Positions 1 through 5,491 are shown, numbered from the stretch's first letter. The stretch: 6,702 nt of DNA from an uncultured Beijerinckiaceae bacterium (GCA_937863205.1 CALMGA010000536.1:1-6702); one strand, 5' to 3'. Notes: generated from the letters alone by a model not told the origin. A program made the numbers and translations.

Positions 1-6
1 GTTGGC

Positions 7-51
7 GCATCAGCTTTTCCGAAAACCGCTGCGCACTTTTCGGGCCGATGC
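7..51. repeat. REP-like intergenic palindrome
   Basis: An imperfect palindrome has outer arms GCATC (7-11) and GATGC (47-51) and inner perfect arms CCGAAAA (19-25) and TTTTCGG (37-43) around an 11-base loop. The pattern GCATnn-TTTTCCGAAAACCG-CACTTTTCGG-GATGC resembles dispersed intergenic palindromes that I recall from Rhizobiales and Methylobacterium genomes. Family membership is from memory and was not searched. It could act as a transcript-stabilising or terminating hairpin for a gene to the left. Confidence 0.55.
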
Positions 52-521
52 TCTATGTCGTGTGGCGCCTCCGGGCAGGCTTCGGCGACCGGCACGGCCG
101 TGCATCGCGTGGGCGCCGGGCCTGCCGTCGCAGATCCTCGGCCGGGCCGCGGTCGACCTGCCGGCATGCGTTGCGCTATGCGACTGTCGGCTCCTTTGTT
201 CTGCACGGAATGGCGCGGGGGCACGGCCGCGGCGGAGCGGCAGGCCGGGACGAACCGTGACGCCGGTTCTGCCGTCCTCTGACGAGTGACCGATCGCCTG
301 ATGGCATGCTACGTGCTGTAATCCATTGCGAACGCCAACCCGCACAGGCCGGACGGCGTCGACATGGCTTCTCGATCATCCGATGCTGTCTGCCGACCGG
401 CGACCTCGACGATCGAAATTCTTCGGCAGCACGGCCGAACGACATTCATCGGCATCCCAGCCCACGCGTGAACGACCTTGTCCTTGGCTCGGTGGTGACG
501 TCGTGCGCGCCCAAACCGAAC

Positions 522-530
522 GAGAGGTCA
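522..530 (+). promoter_or_regulatory. Ribosome binding site of the tubulin-like gene
   Basis: A purine-rich GAGAGGT stretch sits a few bases before ATG 533. It supports starting the protein at 533 rather than at the upstream in-frame TTG at 326. Confidence 0.5.
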
Positions 531-532
531 CA

Positions 533-2140
533 ATGACGTCGTCCGAGACAGTTTCTTCCGAAATGATCGAAGCACCTTGCGTGCACGTCATCGGCCTCGG
601 CCGAACGGGGGCGGTCTACGTCGAAGCCCTGCTGCGAACCGGCGAGATCGAGGATCTGCTTGCGCAGGATGGCGCGACCTTTTCCGCTCTCGTGGTCGAC
701 ATCGGCGACGACGACATATCGCTGGCGCAGGACTACGGCTACGCCTTCACCAAACGGTTGGAATCGCGCGGCATCCCCACCGACCGCTATCTCTTCCAGG
801 CGGTCCCGCTTGCTGTGCCGTCCGAAGCGGATTTGGTCGCCAGCGTGAAAAGCGCCTCCGAGGCGCTGAAGAAGGGAACGCCTGGCCTGGAGAAGGCAAA
901 GCTCGAATCCTACCTGCCGAAGTCCTTCACGATGCCCAAGCCCGGCGAGCATTTCCCGCGCGCCCTGGCGAAAGCCATCTATGCCGACGCCTCCATGTCT
1001 GGCTCGCGCCCGCTCGACGCCGCCCTGACGAAGTTCGCCGAGCAGGTCGGAAAGGCGACGCTGCCGTCCATCGTGCTGGTGTGTTTCAGCTTGGCCGGGG
1101 GCACCGGCAGCGGCATGGTCGTCGATCTCGCGCGACACCTGTCCAAGTCCACCCTCGGCGCTCGGACGCGGATCGTCGGCGTCGGGCAATTGCCCCACAC
1201 CGGCGACCCTGCCACCTACAAGCACAGCGCGGCGCTCTACACCGCGCTGAACGACCTCGACTGCATGCTCGACGACGAGAAAAACGCCGCGATCGTCGCG
1301 AAATACGGCGACGCCTATAAGAACCCGTTCACCGGCGGCTTCTTCGTCGTCAACCCCGAGCAGAGCTGGCAGCGCCTGACCGCCTACACGACCACGGGGG
1401 AGGCTATGATCCGTCAGGCCATCAAGGAGATGGTCACCAACCGCTTCGTCGGCGACTCCTTCATGCGCTGGTGCGTGGGACAGGGCGGCAAGGACCTGAT
1501 GCGCGTGCTGAAATCCCCGGAAGGGAGCGGCAAGGCGACCGCCATGACCGCAGCGACCTCGCGCAACTGGACCCTGTTCGACGTGGCGAAGCTCACCCAT
1601 CCCGGCGTTCAGGTGCTTCCCGGCGAGGCGCCGTCCAAATGGGGCGCCGTGATCAGCCAGTGGATCGGCTTCACGCCGAAATACGACGGCCTGAAGGACG
1701 GCTTCAAGACCGACTACGCCCATGTCGCCATGTATGGTTCGCGCAACATGGGGCAGGAGGACATGCTGGAAGACTTCAAGAGCATGATGAAGTCGACCTA
1801 TCTGCTCGACGACAACACGGAGTTGCCGATCTCCATGACGGAGTTCTTCGACGTGCTGACCGCCTACGCCAACGTGGTCCTTCTCGGCGTCGCCAAGACC
1901 GATCTTGAGGCCTTCTGGTCCAGCCAGAAGACATTCGACCAACTGTCGGGCGAGGACAAGATGAAGGAGCACGCCTTCCTCATCGACGTCGGGCCGATGT
2001 TGTCGGATCCGAAAGCGAAATTCGATGGGCTGCCCGCCCAATGCGCCTCCGGTCAGCCGGTCGTCGCACCCGACATCATCCGTGGCGACAGGCTGCCGCC
2101 GCCCAACCGCCGGGCAGAGGCGACGGTCGCGGCGCACTGA
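533..2140 (+). CDS. Tubulin/FtsZ-superfamily GTPase-like protein
   Basis: This gene encodes 535 residues. Near the N-terminus, residues 17-27 read VHVIGLGRTGA, a glycine-rich loop after a beta strand like that opening bacterial tubulin-like (Tubulin_2-type) proteins. Residues 188-194 are AGGTGSG, the tubulin/FtsZ signature that contacts the nucleotide phosphates, followed by the helix MVVDLARHL. Residues 229-246 (YKHSAALYTALNDLDCML) resemble the conserved helix after the signature in that group. A canonical T7 NxDxxD/E catalytic loop could not be assigned, so GTP hydrolysis is unproven. The last ~35 residues are proline/alanine-rich and probably disordered. There are no membrane segments. It is longer than FtsZ (~380 residues) and has the signature later (188 versus ~107), so it is not a division FtsZ. 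It is probably a cytosolic, nucleotide-binding, possibly filament-forming protein. No TubR-like partner or iteron centromere is visible, arguing against a TubZ partition system. The superfamily call is firm; the role is unknown. Confidence 0.85.
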   Translation: MTSSETVSSEMIEAPCVHVIGLGRTGAVYVEALLRTGEIEDLLAQDGATFSALVVDIGDDDISLAQDYGYAFTKRLESRGIPTDRYLFQAVPLAVPSEADLVASVKSASEALKKGTPGLEKAKLESYLPKSFTMPKPGEHFPRALAKAIYADASMSGSRPLDAALTKFAEQVGKATLPSIVLVCFSLAGGTGSGMVVDLARHLSKSTLGARTRIVGVGQLPHTGDPATYKHSAALYTALNDLDCMLDDEKNAAIVAKYGDAYKNPFTGGFFVVNPEQSWQRLTAYTTTGEAMIRQAIKEMVTNRFVGDSFMRWCVGQGGKDLMRVLKSPEGSGKATAMTAATSRNWTLFDVAKLTHPGVQVLPGEAPSKWGAVISQWIGFTPKYDGLKDGFKTDYAHVAMYGSRNMGQEDMLEDFKSMMKSTYLLDDNTELPISMTEFFDVLTAYANVVLLGVAKTDLEAFWSSQKTFDQLSGEDKMKEHAFLIDVGPMLSDPKAKFDGLPAQCASGQPVVAPDIIRGDRLPPPNRRAEATVAAH

Positions 2141-2150
2141 CGCTTCGAAC

Positions 2151-2184
2151 AGGAAGAGGCACCGCGATGTCCGGTTCGGTGTAG
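2151..2184 (+). other. Ribosome binding site with a five-codon mini-ORF (lost downstream gene?)
   Basis: Eleven bases after the tubulin-like stop, AGGAAGAGG (2151-2159) precedes ATG 2167 at good spacing, but the frame reads only Met-Ser-Gly-Ser-Val before TAG at 2182. This looks like the start of a second operon gene whose body has been deleted or recombined away. The following 110 bases up to the metal sensor show no coding signal. The alternatives are a leader peptide or chance. Confidence 0.3.
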
Positions 2185-2293
2185 CGCGGACGGGTCTCAC
2201 GACGCATCGGACGGGCCGCGGTCCAAGCAGGACCGCCATCGAGGGGCGGCAGGCATCGCGAACGGGCAGATCGATGAAGGGTTCGACAAGGAC

Positions 2294-2572
2294 GTGTCCC
2301 ACACTGTTCACGAGAAGCAGAAGCTCCTGGCGCGCGTCCGGCGTATACGCGGCCAGGTCGAGGCGATCGAACGCGGGCTGGAGAACGAGGTCGGTTGTGA
2401 GAAGGTGCTGCACCTGATCGCCGGTGTCCGTGGCGCAACGGCGGGTCTGATGGCGGAGGTCATCGAGGACCATGTCCGCACCCATCTCGTGAACGCGGAC
2501 GCGTATGCCGGGGCAGTCAACAACGATGCGGTGGAGCAACTGCTCGAAGTCGTTCGCGCCTACCTGAAATGA
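2294..2572 (+). CDS. rcnR: CsoR/RcnR-family metal-sensing transcriptional repressor
   Basis: This 92-residue protein starts at GTG 2294, chosen because the resulting N-terminus Met-Ser-His-Thr matches RcnR and places His3 correctly. The sequence fits the all-helical CsoR/RcnR/FrmR fold: the basic helix RVRRIRGQVEAIE (14-26) binds DNA, and the core RGATAGLMAEVIEDHV spans 46-61. The visible ligand set His3, Cys35, His60 and His64 is that of E. coli RcnR, a nickel/cobalt sensor. FrmR-type formaldehyde sensors lack His3, and CsoR copper sensors use a Cys-His-Cys set. In the family, tetramers repress DNA and metal releases them. Adjacent cbtB/cbtA make cobalt (or nickel) the likely signal. The start has only a weak, distant GAAGGG (2276-2281) upstream. 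The symbol is by similarity; the Rhizobium homologue is called DmeR. Confidence 0.88.
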   Translation: MSHTVHEKQKLLARVRRIRGQVEAIERGLENEVGCEKVLHLIAGVRGATAGLMAEVIEDHVRTHLVNADAYAGAVNNDAVEQLLEVVRAYLK

Positions 2573-2580
2573 GGGAGGGT

Positions 2581-2654
2581 CTCGCCGCGAGGGCTGGAAG
2601 TGCCTCCACGGTCAGCCCGCGTGAACACGAGAACGACCAGCCTGGGGCGGCGAG
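2581..2654 (+). other. Multi-branched inverted repeat after the metal sensor gene
   Basis: CTCGCCGC (2581-2588) pairs perfectly with GCGGCGAG (2647-2654). Inside, GGGCTG (2591-2596) pairs with CAGCCC (2613-2618), and CGT/ACG and CCAG/CTGG can form two more small hairpins. The result could be a three-armed RNA ending the metal-sensor transcript, or a structured leader. There is no T-run, so it is not a classical intrinsic terminator. High GC content makes chance pairing possible. Confidence 0.35.
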
Positions 2655-2730
2655 CGATGGCTTTGAAGTCTAATCAGCCGCGCAGCCCCGATCGTCGGCG
2701 ATGACGGAGCTTCCCAAAGGGAGCGTCGAC

Positions 2731-2747
2731 GGCAGCCAGGAAACCCA
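2731..2747 (+). promoter_or_regulatory. B12-box-like motif, possible degenerate cobalamin riboswitch
   Basis: GGCAGCCAGGAAACCCA resembles the conserved AGCCAGGAGACC box near the 3' end of cobalamin riboswitches, which are known to control cbt cobalt transport genes. A GCAGCCCCG segment at 2681-2689 loosely recalls the GCTGCCCCCGC core. The other core elements (GGTG with its partner, GCCACTG) could not be found, and the box lies upstream of the likely cbtB promoter. It may be a relic or a chance match. Confidence 0.22.
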
Positions 2748-2750
2748 GTG

Positions 2751-2787
2751 TTGCCATATAGTATAGGGTGCTATCCTATTATATAAT
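2751..2787 (+). promoter_or_regulatory. cbtB promoter with an overlapping operator-like palindrome
   Basis: This AT-rich island stands out in GC-rich surroundings. A perfect -10 TATAAT lies at 2782-2787, with only weak -35 candidates: TAGTAT at 2759-2764, or TTGCCA at 2751-2756 if the -10 were TATTAT at 2777-2782. Within it, ATAG (2758-2761) and CTAT (2771-2774) flank a GGG tract, and TATAGG (2762-2767) faces CCTAT (2775-2779). Short AT arms around a G/C tract are characteristic of CsoR/RcnR-family operators. Binding here would block polymerase. That the 2294-2572 repressor binds this site is inference. Confidence 0.55.
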
Positions 2788-2853
2788 CTGGCATGCTTCA
2801 TGCAAAGCAATATCTCGACGGCTTGGCCTTCATTCTTCCTGTAGCGTTGCCAG
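2788..2853 (+). other. Self-closing leader segment in the cbtB 5' UTR
   Basis: CTGGCA (2788-2793) at the expected transcript start pairs perfectly with TGCCAG (2848-2853), and GCATG/CATGC can form a small hairpin just inside. With transcription starting near 2794, part of the 5' arm may fall outside the RNA, so this could be DNA-level symmetry only. It is short and uncertain. Confidence 0.2.
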
Positions 2854-2905
2854 GCTTGGGGCTTCGGTCGAAACGAAAGTCCACCAACTTCCCGAAAGGA
2901 TTGTC

Positions 2906-3112
2906 ATGTCGACCACTCTTCTCGCACCGGCTCGCCTGCCGCAGGCCGTTCCGCTGGCCGCCGTCTGGCCGTGGCTTTTGTTAATCCCGGTCTGCCTGCT
3001 CGCCATCTACTTCGTCGGCGCTGAGGAAGGTGCGACGGCGATCTTCAAGGGCATGGCTGTCCACGAGTTCGTCCACGACGGTCGCCACCTCCTTGGCTTC
3101 CCCTGCCATTAA
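2906..3112 (+). CDS. cbtB: CbtB, small subunit of the cobalt transporter
   Basis: This 68-residue membrane protein starts at ATG 2906 behind AAAGGA. Residues 15-37 form one hydrophobic segment (rich in Trp, Leu, Ile and Val). They are followed by a short linker and a histidine-rich end with the pattern HEFVHDGRH (53-61) and a final Cys67-His68. One transmembrane helix plus a terminal histidine motif is the hallmark of CbtB, the predicted metal-binding partner of CbtA in cobalt uptake linked to cobalamin synthesis. The frame extends upstream to 2768, but that part overlaps the promoter and has no ribosome binding site. cbtA follows after 49 bases in the same direction, as is usual for this pair. 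The transport role is predicted by comparative genomics, not shown here. Confidence 0.9.
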   Translation: MSTTLLAPARLPQAVPLAAVWPWLLLIPVCLLAIYFVGAEEGATAIFKGMAVHEFVHDGRHLLGFPCH

Positions 3113-3148
3113 TTGATCCAACTGCGACTGGCTGGCAGCATCCAGCGA

Positions 3149-3156
3149 TAGGAGGG
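3149..3156 (+). promoter_or_regulatory. Strong ribosome binding site of cbtA
   Basis: An AGGAGGG core within this stretch lies 6-7 bases before ATG 3162, fixing the start of CbtA over the second in-frame ATG two codons later. Confidence 0.7.
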
Positions 3157-3161
3157 TCGCA

Positions 3162-3902
3162 ATGACCATGGCTCGGCTACTCCTGCGCGGCATGCTGGTC
3201 GGCCTCCTCGCCGGGGTACTCAGCTTCGCCTTCGCCAAGGTGTACGGCGAGCCCAACGTCGATCGCTCCATCGCCGTCGAGACTGCCATCGCCAAGGCCA
3301 AGGGCGAGCCCGAGGAGCCCGAAATCGTCAGCCGCGCCGTGCAGTCCACCATCGGACTGTTCACCGGCGTGGCGGTGGTGGGCACGGCGCTAGGCGGGAT
3401 TTTCGCGCTGCTGTTCGCGCTGGGCTACGGCCGCTGGTCCACCCTGACGCCGCGGGCCTTCGCTGCGGTGCTGGCGCTGGCGTGCTTCGTGGCGGTTTAC
3501 CTCGTGCCCAACCTTAAATACCCGGCCAATCCACCCGCGATCGGCCAGCCCGAAACGATCGGGATCCGCACCGGCTTGTACGCATCGATGATCGCGATAT
3601 CGGTCATTGCCACGGTGGCGGCGATCAGCCTGCGCAGGCTGCTTTTGGCCCGTTTCGGTGCCTGGAACGCAACTCTTGCGGCGCTGGGCACCTTCGTCGT
3701 GATGATCGCGATCAGCTTTCACGCCCTGCCGGTGGTGAACGAGGTTCCCGACACCTTCCCTGCGCAAACGCTTTGGGCATTTCGGCTGGACAGCCTCGCG
3801 ATCCAGGCGATCATGTGGAGCACCATCGGCCTGCTTTTCGGCGCTCTCACCGAGCGCAGCCTCGCGCATGACGGCCTTGCGCGGGGCCTGCCGGCAGGCT
3901 GA
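3162..3902 (+). CDS. cbtA: CbtA, large membrane subunit of the cobalt transporter
   Basis: This is a 246-residue integral membrane protein. Hydrophobic segments lie near residues 6-25, 63-88, 100-116, 138-157, 170-189 and 211-229, giving five or six helices in the inner membrane. The first helix runs into an acidic loop with GEP (29-31) and a Glu/Pro-rich stretch around 48-54. After the third helix comes PNLKYPANPPAIG (116-128), the motif I most associate with CbtA. His187 in the fifth helix is a candidate metal ligand. With cbtB just upstream it forms the CbtAB cobalt transporter predicted to feed B12 synthesis. Its TGA shares its last base with the ATG of the next ORF, so the two are probably translationally coupled. 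Length and topology fit the family; substrate specificity is inferred. Confidence 0.92.
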   Translation: MTMARLLLRGMLVGLLAGVLSFAFAKVYGEPNVDRSIAVETAIAKAKGEPEEPEIVSRAVQSTIGLFTGVAVVGTALGGIFALLFALGYGRWSTLTPRAFAAVLALACFVAVYLVPNLKYPANPPAIGQPETIGIRTGLYASMIAISVIATVAAISLRRLLLARFGAWNATLAALGTFVVMIAISFHALPVVNEVPDTFPAQTLWAFRLDSLAIQAIMWSTIGLLFGALTERSLAHDGLARGLPAG

Positions 3903-4117
3903 TGCGAACGGACGGCTTGCATGCGGAGGCTGTCGAGCTAGTCTTGCCGTCACTGCTCCTTTCTCGCGCAACGCAGGAGTGGCTTACCCTGCACCATCCT
4001 TATGCATCGATACCTGAATGCGAGATCGCGGTGCTGTTCCAGTGTCTTGGCTGCGAGCCTCCCGCGGCAACTCGCGACGATGCGCAACGTCTAGCACAGG
4101 CTCCCGGCTCGCAATGA
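3902..4117 (+). CDS. Small unknown protein coupled to cbtA
   Basis: This 71-residue ORF begins at an ATG overlapping the cbtA stop (TGATG), the classic arrangement for translational coupling, and is the best reason to believe it. The protein has a central part with a hydrophobic run (VELVLPSLLLS), paired histidines (HH), two cysteines near CLGC, and a polar tail. A metal-related role is imaginable, but I do not recognise the family. Its end overlaps the 3' end of the convergent phosphatase gene by 27 bases. It could also be a degraded fragment of a longer cobalt-cluster gene. Confidence 0.42.
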   Translation: MRTDGLHAEAVELVLPSLLLSRATQEWLTLHHPYASIPECEIAVLFQCLGCEPPAATRDDAQRLAQAPGSQ

Positions 4118-4657
4118 CCAGCGTCGGCCGTCGGTGCTGAGAGCGACATGTTCGAGCGGTGCGGCATCAATCCGCCAGAACGCGAAGGGCGGCGCATTGA
4201 GCGTTGCCAACACGGCCGCCCGCACCACCGCGGCATGCGTCACGGCAACCGTGATCCCTTTCGCCGAGCGGCGAAGGTTCAGCCACGCCGCGGTGCGTCG
4301 GATCAGTTCCTCGATGGACTCGCCGCCATGGCCCGCAAAGGTCGGATCGGTCATCCAGGCTTCGACCTCATCGGGCTCGTCATCGGCGACCTCGGACAAA
4401 GCGCGCCCACTCCATCGGCCGACGTCGAGATCGCGGAGGGCGTGATCCGCCTCGGCGCGGAAGCCGAGCGCTTCGGCGGTTTCGCGGGCGGCGGCGGCAG
4501 GGCTCGACGAAGCGCGGGCTGGCTGCAGGTCGATCGCTGCCGCCTTGGCACGAGCTGTCTGCAGGCCGCGGACATCCAGGCCCTCGTTTCCGGCGAAGGC
4601 TGCTCGACGGGTCGCGATCGTTTCGCCATGGGCGATTAGAAGGAGATGTGTCGCCAT
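4091..4657 (-). CDS. Histidine phosphatase superfamily protein with an altered RHG motif
   Basis: This gene encodes 188 residues from ATG 4657; an upstream in-frame start at 4729 adds 24 non-conserved residues and is not favoured. The N-terminus MATHLLLIAHGET matches branch-1 histidine phosphatases, with His10 as the phospho-accepting residue, but the usual Arg of Arg-His-Gly is Ala9. SSP (51-53) and Arg58 fit the second phosphate-binding motif, LDVGRWSG (77-84) the acid-loop region, and VTHAAVVRA (139-147) holds the second catalytic His141. Family members dephosphorylate small phosphoesters; CobC acts on alpha-ribazole phosphate in B12 synthesis. Its position beside cbtBA suggests a cobalamin link, but this is not evidence that it is CobC. 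Losing the motif Arg may change activity. It is convergent with the cobalt operon, with no terminator hairpin seen between them. Confidence 0.82.
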   Translation of the reverse strand: MATHLLLIAHGETIATRRAAFAGNEGLDVRGLQTARAKAAAIDLQPARASSSPAAAARETAEALGFRAEADHALRDLDVGRWSGRALSEVADDEPDEVEAWMTDPTFAGHGGESIEELIRRTAAWLNLRRSAKGITVAVTHAAVVRAAVLATLNAPPFAFWRIDAAPLEHVALSTDGRRWSLRAGSLC

Positions 4658-4762
4658 CGACGTTCGCTCAACCGCTAGCCGCAATAGGATCGTCGCGATC
4701 AGATCATGCCCGACCCTGTGCGGCCACAAGCAATCAGGACGGAAAGCCGGCTCGGTTGGACA

Positions 4763-5251
4763 TCATCCTTTCCCGGTGGGTCGACGGGAAACGAGCCGCA
4801 GCATCGCACCGAAGAAGGCCCTTCCTGTGCCGAGCAAGCGATCAGCTCGCCGATCAGGGACGACGGTTGCGGGAGCGTCCACCAAGCTCTCCGCAGGCAT
4901 CCGCGGCCGAGCCGCCGATGAATCCTCGGCCGTCGCCGGCATTGCTGCCTGGCGTCCCACCTCTGCAGGCGCCGCCATGTTGCGCAACTGCTCCTTACAG
5001 TACTTGAGTCGGCCCTGGGCATTGGGAGCCAGTCTTCTCTCTCGACACCAGTCGGCGAAAGCGTCCGACCGGATCGTCGTGCGGATGACGTTGTAGCGCG
5101 TGGCCTGAAGTTCCTGGACGCCGGCCAGGGCATGCTTTTCCCATTCGTCGAATGCGGAGGGTAAGCGGTGCGTATCGGACATGACCTCGAGGATGCGGGG
5201 ATAGTCGTCGCGCTCGAACCACTCGAAGGGAAGGTCTTCGTCCTGCATCAT
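4763..5251 (-). CDS. Conserved-looking hypothetical protein
   Basis: This gene encodes 162 residues from ATG 5251, which is preferred because GGTGGAG lies at good spacing on the minus strand; a second ATG follows directly. The 5287 start lacks such a site. Residues 1-93 form a compact, charged, aromatic-rich region (FEWFERDDYPRILEVM, then WEKHALAG, RTTIRSDAFADWCRERRL) that looks like a real folded domain. Residues 94-162 are alanine/proline/arginine-rich and probably disordered. There are no membrane segments or signal peptide. I recognise the N-terminal part as a type seen in alphaproteobacterial hypothetical proteins but know no function. A 105-base gap separates its stop from the phosphatase start downstream, so the two could be co-transcribed. 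Confidence 0.72.
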   Translation of the reverse strand: MMQDEDLPFEWFERDDYPRILEVMSDTHRLPSAFDEWEKHALAGVQELQATRYNVIRTTIRSDAFADWCRERRLAPNAQGRLKYCKEQLRNMAAPAEVGRQAAMPATAEDSSAARPRMPAESLVDAPATVVPDRRADRLLGTGRAFFGAMLRLVSRRPTGKG

Positions 5252-5491
5252 CACGGCTCCACCTTTTCCAGTCCAAGCGCGTTTCATTCAGGGCTGTTCG
5301 TTGCCGCATCGATGTGATGCAGGAGATCGCCCCTGCATGGCATGCGGGATGGCATGCGGGCAGATAACCTTGACACCGCGTCCGTCGATAACCGCAAGCC
5401 TTGCACTTGTAACGGGTCGGACGCAGTATTGGTTCGACACGCGTTGTGTTCGATGTTTCTCATGGATTGCTAATCGCAGAATGGGGACGGC
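5252..5491. promoter_or_regulatory. Divergent intergenic region between two hypothetical genes
   Basis: This 240-base region must hold promoters for genes leaving in both directions. A consensus-like TTGACA lies at 5370-5375 (+), but no good -10 follows at 16-18 bases. A 12-base tandem duplication is at 5337-5360. A 77-residue forward frame crosses the region, but it has cysteine/arginine-rich filler composition and no ribosome binding site, so it was left out. Confidence 0.35.
5337..5360. repeat. Perfect tandem duplication of a 12-base unit
   Basis: ATGGCATGCGGG occurs twice back to back (5337-5348 and 5349-5360). Each copy contains the palindrome GCATGC. This is either a slippage duplication or a two-copy protein-binding site in the divergent promoter region. 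Confidence 0.85.

Larger units (their letters stand above)
1..532. other. Gene-poor leader upstream of the tubulin-like gene
   Basis: Several short frames are open here on both strands, but all are arginine/proline-rich with composition typical of non-coding high-GC DNA, and none has a convincing ribosome binding site. The only structured element I can support is the palindrome at 7-51. A TTG-initiated extension of the tubulin-like frame reaches back to 326, but that added segment is low quality and the 533 start is preferred. I could not identify a confident promoter. The 3' end of an upstream gene may lie just outside the window. Confidence 0.55.
2573..2905 (+). other. Intergenic regulatory region between the metal sensor and cbtB
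   Basis: This 333-base gap has no credible gene. In order it holds a large inverted repeat (2581-2654), a hairpin (2703-2727), a B12-box-like motif (2731-2747), an AT-rich promoter/operator (2751-2787), and a leader of about 110 bases that can close on itself (2788-2853). It ends in the cbtB ribosome binding site AAAGGA, with ATG at 2906. Confidence 0.6.

Noticed and set aside
2..345. Overlapping short frames on both strands in the leader
   Set aside because: They are Arg/Pro/Ala-rich with no start context and run through the palindrome at 7-51.
326..532. Upstream TTG-initiated extension of the tubulin-like protein (69 residues)
   Set aside because: The added residues are Arg/Ser/Thr-rich and non-domain-like, while ATG 533 has a ribosome binding site and places the glycine-rich loop at the usual distance from the N-terminus.
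446..2539. 697-codon open frame on the minus strand across the tubulin-like and metal-sensor genes
   Set aside because: It is the antisense shadow of two genes with clear family motifs. Its His/Arg/Gly/Val-rich translation is typical of reversed high-GC coding DNA, and the frame has no ribosome binding site or recognisable domain.
533..2572. TubZ/TubR-type plasmid partition cassette (tubulin gene plus small DNA-binding protein)
   Set aside because: The small downstream protein is a CsoR/RcnR metal sensor, not a winged-helix TubR, and no iteron-like centromere repeats are visible upstream.
2703..2727. Hairpin GACG…CGTC with a CAAA loop as an intrinsic terminator
   Set aside because: It is a good stem but no T-run follows. 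It may belong to the possible riboswitch relic.
4688..4700. GATCG-TCG-CGATC hairpin upstream of the phosphatase gene
   Set aside because: The five-base stem with a three-base loop is too small to separate from chance in GC-rich DNA.
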